64,000 nt of DNA from Clostridium sp. (GTDB taxonomy: Bacteria > Bacillota > Clostridia > Clostridiales > Clostridiaceae), in contig NZ_JAHAIF010000004.1 of NCBI RefSeq assembly GCF_018372875.1, positions 43,798 through 107,797 on the forward strand. Direction: 5' to 3'. Made by a program: the position numbers and the translations under genes. The notes beneath the pieces were generated by a model. It worked only from the letters and a program-made list of their open reading frames with translations, was not told where the DNA came from and searched no databases. Positions 60,969-64,000 of the stretch are shown one piece after another (position 1 is the stretch's first letter; each line of letters starts with the position of its first letter).

Positions 60969-61187
60969 ATGTGTAAATTAAATATTTTCGATAAAATTTC
61001 CTTTTTAATTTCTCTTTTAGGTGGGCTCAATTATGGCATTCTTGCTTTAATAAATATCAATATTTTTTATATGCTTTCATTTGGTTCTGCCTTAATACTT
61101 AGAATTTTCTATTTTCTTATATTCTTAAGTAGCATTGATCTAATATCACTAGTATTTAGATGTAAATATATTTTTGAAAACAAATAA
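60969..61187 (+). CDS. DUF378 small membrane protein
   Basis: The protein has 72 residues with two or three membrane helices and the DUF378 core LLGGLNYGILALININIF. The start is taken as ATG at 60969 with AGGAG 11 bases upstream, rather long spacing; a GTG at 60957 is possible only if the site is ignored. Function unknown. Confidence 0.8.
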   Translation: MCKLNIFDKISFLISLLGGLNYGILALININIFYMLSFGSALILRIFYFLIFLSSIDLISLVFRCKYIFENK

Positions 61188-61214
61188 AAGGTTCCTCTTA
61201 CGAGAAACCTTTTT
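61186..61214. terminator. Bidirectional terminator after the DUF378 gene
   Basis: AAAAGGTT and AACCTTTT pair with CTC/GAG inside; Ts follow on both strands. Confidence 0.82.
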
Positions 61215-61220
61215 GACATA

Positions 61221-61481
61221 CTAGTCTTCTAAGTTTTCAATTAACTTAACTATTTCTTCAACAGCTAAAGCTTCATCATCACCGTTAGCAATAACGTTTA
61301 TTACAGAATCCTTAGTTACAGCTAATGAAAGAACTCCTATTAAGCTCTTAACGTTTGCTTTCTTACCATTGAATTCTATGCTTACATCTGATTTGAAAGA
61401 TGAAGCCTTCTTAACTAATAAAGTTGCTGGTCTAGCATGTAAACCAGTTCCATTCTTAACTACAACTTCTTTTGAAACCAT
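61221..61481 (-). CDS. ptsH: HPr phosphocarrier protein
   Basis: The protein has 86 residues. The phosphoryl-accepting H15 lies in GTGLHARPAT and the regulatory S46 in NVKSLIGVLSL, both in the classic HPr context, so it can serve sugar phosphotransfer and HPr-kinase-dependent catabolite control. The start is the ATG at 61481 after AGAGGTG. It lies downstream of spoVS and rny on the same strand, an order seen in other clostridia. Confidence 0.95.
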   Translation of the reverse strand: MVSKEVVVKNGTGLHARPATLLVKKASSFKSDVSIEFNGKKANVKSLIGVLSLAVTKDSVINVIANGDDEALAVEEIVKLIENLED

Positions 61482-61607
61482 TACATTCACCTCTTTAAAT
61501 ATTCTATAAGCTTTCACTTAACTTTTATTATTATATATGAGATTGAAAAGAATTTCAAGACTTTTATAAATCTTATCTTTATACCATAATAAAGTTTAGC
61601 CTATTTC

Positions 61608-61868
61608 TTATCTAGGTTGTACAATTAACTTAATTGCAGTTCTTTCTTCACCATCAATTTCTATATCAGTGAATGCTGGAATGCAAACGATATCTTTACC
61701 GCTTGGTGCAACAAAGCCTCTAGCGATAGCTATAGCCTTAACAGCTTGATTAATTGCGCCTGCTCCTACAGCTTGTATTTCTACAATATTTTTTTCTTTT
61801 ATAATTGCAGCTAAGGCACCTGCAACTGAATTTGGATTGGATTTTGTTGATACTTTTAATACTTCCAT
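61608..61868 (-). CDS. spoVS: Stage V sporulation protein S
   Basis: The protein has 86 residues and matches SpoVS from start to end (EVLKVSTKSNPNSVAGALAA, AVGAGAINQAVKAIAIARG). SpoVS affects septation and coat assembly during sporulation and has an Alba-like nucleic-acid-binding fold. GGAGGAG precedes ATG. Its location just downstream of rny is conserved. Confidence 0.97.
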   Translation of the reverse strand: MEVLKVSTKSNPNSVAGALAAIIKEKNIVEIQAVGAGAINQAVKAIAIARGFVAPSGKDIVCIPAFTDIEIDGEERTAIKLIVQPR

Positions 61869-62004
61869 TTCTATTTCTCCTCCCAGACCTACTAATCGTT
61901 TACAAAATAAAATATAATTACTTTCTCTATTAAATATATTCTATGTAAACTTTTAAAATCCTTTTTTTTATCTACTTTTTTTCCAAAATAATAATAAATT
62001 TAAA

Positions 62005-62038
62005 AGAGTTGTTAATATTGAATAATATTAACAACTCT
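62005..62038 (-). terminator. Terminator after rny
   Basis: AGAGTTGTTAATATT and its complement make a 15-bp perfect stem with a 4-base loop followed by TTTTAAATTT on the minus strand, just past the rny stop codon. It could also serve the plus strand. Confidence 0.88.
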
Positions 62039-62044
62039 GATTCT

Positions 62045-63586
62045 TTATTTTGCAAAATCTACTGCTCTAGTTTCTCTTATAACATTTATCTTTATTTGTC
62101 CTGGATATTCTAGCTGTTCTTCAATGCTTTTAACAATGTTATGTGCAAGTTCAACCGCACCTAAATCGTCAACATGATCTGGTTTAACCATAATTCTAAT
62201 CTCTCTACCAGCTTGAATGGCATATGATTTTTCTACACCTTCATACGAATTTGCAATTTCTTCTAATTTTTCTAATCTCTTGATATAGGCTTCTAGAGTT
62301 TCTCTTCTTGCACCTGGTCTAGCTGCTGATATAGCATCTGCCGCTTGAACCAATATAGCTTCTAAAGATTGCATTTCAACATCGCCGTGATGGGCCGCAA
62401 TTGCATTAACTACTATTGGTGACTCATGATACTTTTTAGCAAGATCTCCACCTATTAAAGCGTGAGGTCCCTCTTGCTCTTGATCTACAGCCTTTCCAAT
62501 ATCGTGTAGTAAGCCAGCTCTTCTAGCTAGAGTAACATCTAATCCTAATTCTGAAGCCATTAAACCAGCCAAATATGAAACTTCTATGGAATGTTTTAGA
62601 ACATTTTGTCCATAACTTGTTCTATATTTCAATCTACCAAGTAGTCTTATAAGTTCTGGATGAAGTCCATGCACACCAGTTTCTAGTGCTGCTTGTTCTC
62701 CTTCTTCCTTAATGTCATTTTCAACATCTTTTTGAGCTCTTTCAACCATCTCTTCGATTCTTGCCGGATGTATTCTGCCATCCACTATTAACTTTTCTAG
62801 TGCCATCCTAGCAACTTCTCTCCTAATTGGATCAAAACTTGATAAGATAACTGCTTCCGGAGTATCATCTATAATTAAATCTACTCCTGTTAATGTCTCT
62901 AGGGTTCTAATGTTTCTACCTTCTCTACCTATTATTCTACCCTTCATTTCATCATTTGGTAAGGCTACTACATGTACTGTTGTTTCAGACACATGGTCTG
63001 CTGCACATCTTTGAATAGCAGTGGTAATGATTTCTCTTGCCTTTTTATCTGCTTCTTCCTTTGCCCTACTCTCGATGTCCTTAATCATTAAAGCTGCATC
63101 ATGAGATACTTCTTTACGAACTTCTTCTAAAAGGATTTGTCTTGCTTCATCAGATGATAACCCAGAAACTCTTTCAAGTTCTTCTCTTCTTTGATTATAA
63201 ACTTCTTGAACCTTTTCCTCCATTTTTTGAACTTCGTTCACTCTCTCATTTAGTGCATCTTCTTTCTTTTGTAAAGAGTCACTCTTTTTATCTAAAGACT
63301 CTTCTCTTTGTATTAATCTTCTTTCAAGCCTTTGAACTTCATTTCTTCTTTCTCGTGAATCTCTTTCACAATCAGTTCTTAATCTATGAACTTCTTCTTT
63401 TGCCTCCAAAATAGCTTCTTTCTTTAAAGCTTCTGCTTCTTTCTTTGAATTTTCTAAAACAGTTGTAGCTTCTTTTTCAAGTAATTCTATTTTCTTTTTT
63501 GATGCTGCTTGAATCGTTTTATAAAATACTATTCCTAAAACTAATAAAACAACAATGTCTATTAATATTATCATATACGTTTGCAC
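62045..63586 (-). CDS. rny: Ribonuclease Y
   Basis: The protein has 513 residues: an N-terminal membrane helix (about 5-24), a long coiled coil (about 30-200), a KH domain with [15 protein letters not shown] and an HD domain with [13 protein letters not shown]. RNase Y is the membrane-bound endonuclease that starts mRNA decay in Firmicutes. The start is GTG at 63586 with AGGAGG seven bases upstream; there is no better ATG nearby. Confidence 0.97.
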   Translation of the reverse strand: MQTYMIILIDIVVLLVLGIVFYKTIQAASKKKIELLEKEATTVLENSKKEAEALKKEAILEAKEEVHRLRTDCERDSRERRNEVQRLERRLIQREESLDKKSDSLQKKEDALNERVNEVQKMEEKVQEVYNQRREELERVSGLSSDEARQILLEEVRKEVSHDAALMIKDIESRAKEEADKKAREIITTAIQRCAADHVSETTVHVVALPNDEMKGRIIGREGRNIRTLETLTGVDLIIDDTPEAVILSSFDPIRREVARMALEKLIVDGRIHPARIEEMVERAQKDVENDIKEEGEQAALETGVHGLHPELIRLLGRLKYRTSYGQNVLKHSIEVSYLAGLMASELGLDVTLARRAGLLHDIGKAVDQEQEGPHALIGGDLAKKYHESPIVVNAIAAHHGDVEMQSLEAILVQAADAISAARPGARRETLEAYIKRLEKLEEIANSYEGVEKSYAIQAGREIRIMVKPDHVDDLGAVELAHNIVKSIEEQLEYPGQIKINVIRETRAVDFAK

Positions 63587-63904
63587 GTAAACACCTCCTA
63601 GCTTGTAAACTTTCTATTATAAGTAAACAAGAAAGCATAGTAGGTATCATATAATTCTCACTGTTTATAGGAATATGATAAACCAGTATTTGTTATTATT
63701 TTATCTGAAAAATCAAATTATGTCAAGTTAGCACGTCTTTATAAGTATTCCCTTTATTATATTATCAATACACTATTTTACTAGCTTTTCCTCTTGTTTT
63801 CTATTTTTTTCGCTCATTATGAAAACCTTTTTATTATTATCCATTTTTCATATTTTTTCGCTATTATCTACTTTTATTTTCTTTACATATAATATACAAT
63901 AAAA
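63587..63904. other. AT-rich intergenic region upstream of rny
   Basis: No ORF of note, RNA gene or clear hairpin is seen. Promoter elements for rny are expected here; none is assigned with confidence. Confidence 0.6.
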
Positions 63905-63905
63905 A

Positions 63906-64000
63906 AGGGGCTGTATCAAAATAAATTTGATACAATCCGATAAAAAGAAAGAAGAGAATTCATGAATTTGAATTCTCTTCTTTCCGTATAATATTAATAT
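63906..64000. mobile_element. Possible left end of an IS1182-like insertion sequence
   Basis: GGGGCTGTATCAAAAT (63907-63922) resembles the terminal repeat GGGGCTGTTGCAAAA of IS1182-family elements. It is followed inward by a terminator on the minus strand, as expected for a transposase gene entering from beyond the window. A second inverted repeat TGTATCAAA/TTTGATACA overlaps the end. Confidence 0.4.
63947..63984 (-). terminator. Strong terminator for a minus-strand gene beyond the right edge
   Basis: GAAAGAAGAGAATTC and its complement form a perfect 15-bp stem with an 8-base loop followed on the minus strand by TTTTTATC. Confidence 0.85.

Overview
This is an AT-rich Gram-positive chromosomal segment that looks like Clostridium sensu stricto. 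The evidence is low-GC codon use with strong AGGAGG-type ribosome binding sites, the [FeFe]-hydrogenase maturation set hydE-hydG-hydF with its TM1266-type regulator, spore genes (spoVS, a Cys-rich coat-like protein), a reverse rubrerythrin, RNase J and RNase Y, a Bce-type module and an HPr of the Firmicute type. The species cannot be named from sequence alone. Most genes lie on the minus strand. I see no tRNA, rRNA, CRISPR array or complete prophage.

Layout. 0-1.3 kb: 5' part of an OmpR-type response regulator and a maltose O-acetyltransferase. 1.5-5.6 kb: hydrogenase maturation operon TM1266-hydE-hydG-hydF with a hairpin-bearing leader. 5.6-13 kb: a 54-aa TTG-start gene, a dispersed hairpin repeat, a NatAB-like exporter, a GNAT acetyltransferase, a UMF1-type MFS protein with a phosphodiesterase-like enzyme, and a PHP phosphatase. 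13-20 kb: a wrecked MATE gene, a Cys-rich spore-type protein, a PAP2 phosphatase, a GntR/ABC operon, alr and ferritin. 20-29 kb: XRE/DUF2975 pair, TipAL-type MerR regulator, thioredoxin-like protein, Bce-type permease/ATPase with its kinase and regulator, then an ECF sigma/anti-sigma operon. 29-40 kb: HAD phosphatase, CheV, a gltB relic, PAP2, RNase J, a transposase relic, aldo/keto reductase, an MFS/regulator pair, HD hydrolase, an unusual 0.7-kb non-coding locus, 2H phosphoesterase and GltS. 40-53 kb: an ABC-F protein with a leader, an aminotransferase, a second copy of the hairpin repeat, rhodanese, and an envelope-stress-like group (PspA, zinc-ribbon protein, SPFH protein, ABC pair, LemA, TPM protein). 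53-64 kb: DUF1540 plus reverse rubrerythrin, amidase-domain protein, MIF homologue, glpK, a C39-peptidase relic, purB, HPr, spoVS, rny, and at the right edge what may be the end of an IS1182-like element.

Two themes stand out. First, several large genes survive only as scraps: MATE efflux, glutamate synthase, a bacteriocin-type C39 transporter, a transposase, and a duplicated 3' end of the 2H phosphoesterase gene. Second, several leaders or intergenic regions carry structure the genes do not explain. The most notable is 38.17-38.76 kb, which has many GC-richer hairpins, a terminator, and a 97-bp palindromic element with perfect 19-bp arms and a consensus DnaA box in its loop. The ABC-F leader has both a terminator-like hairpin and one that masks the ribosome binding site. 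All family assignments come from motif recognition by eye; no database search was run.
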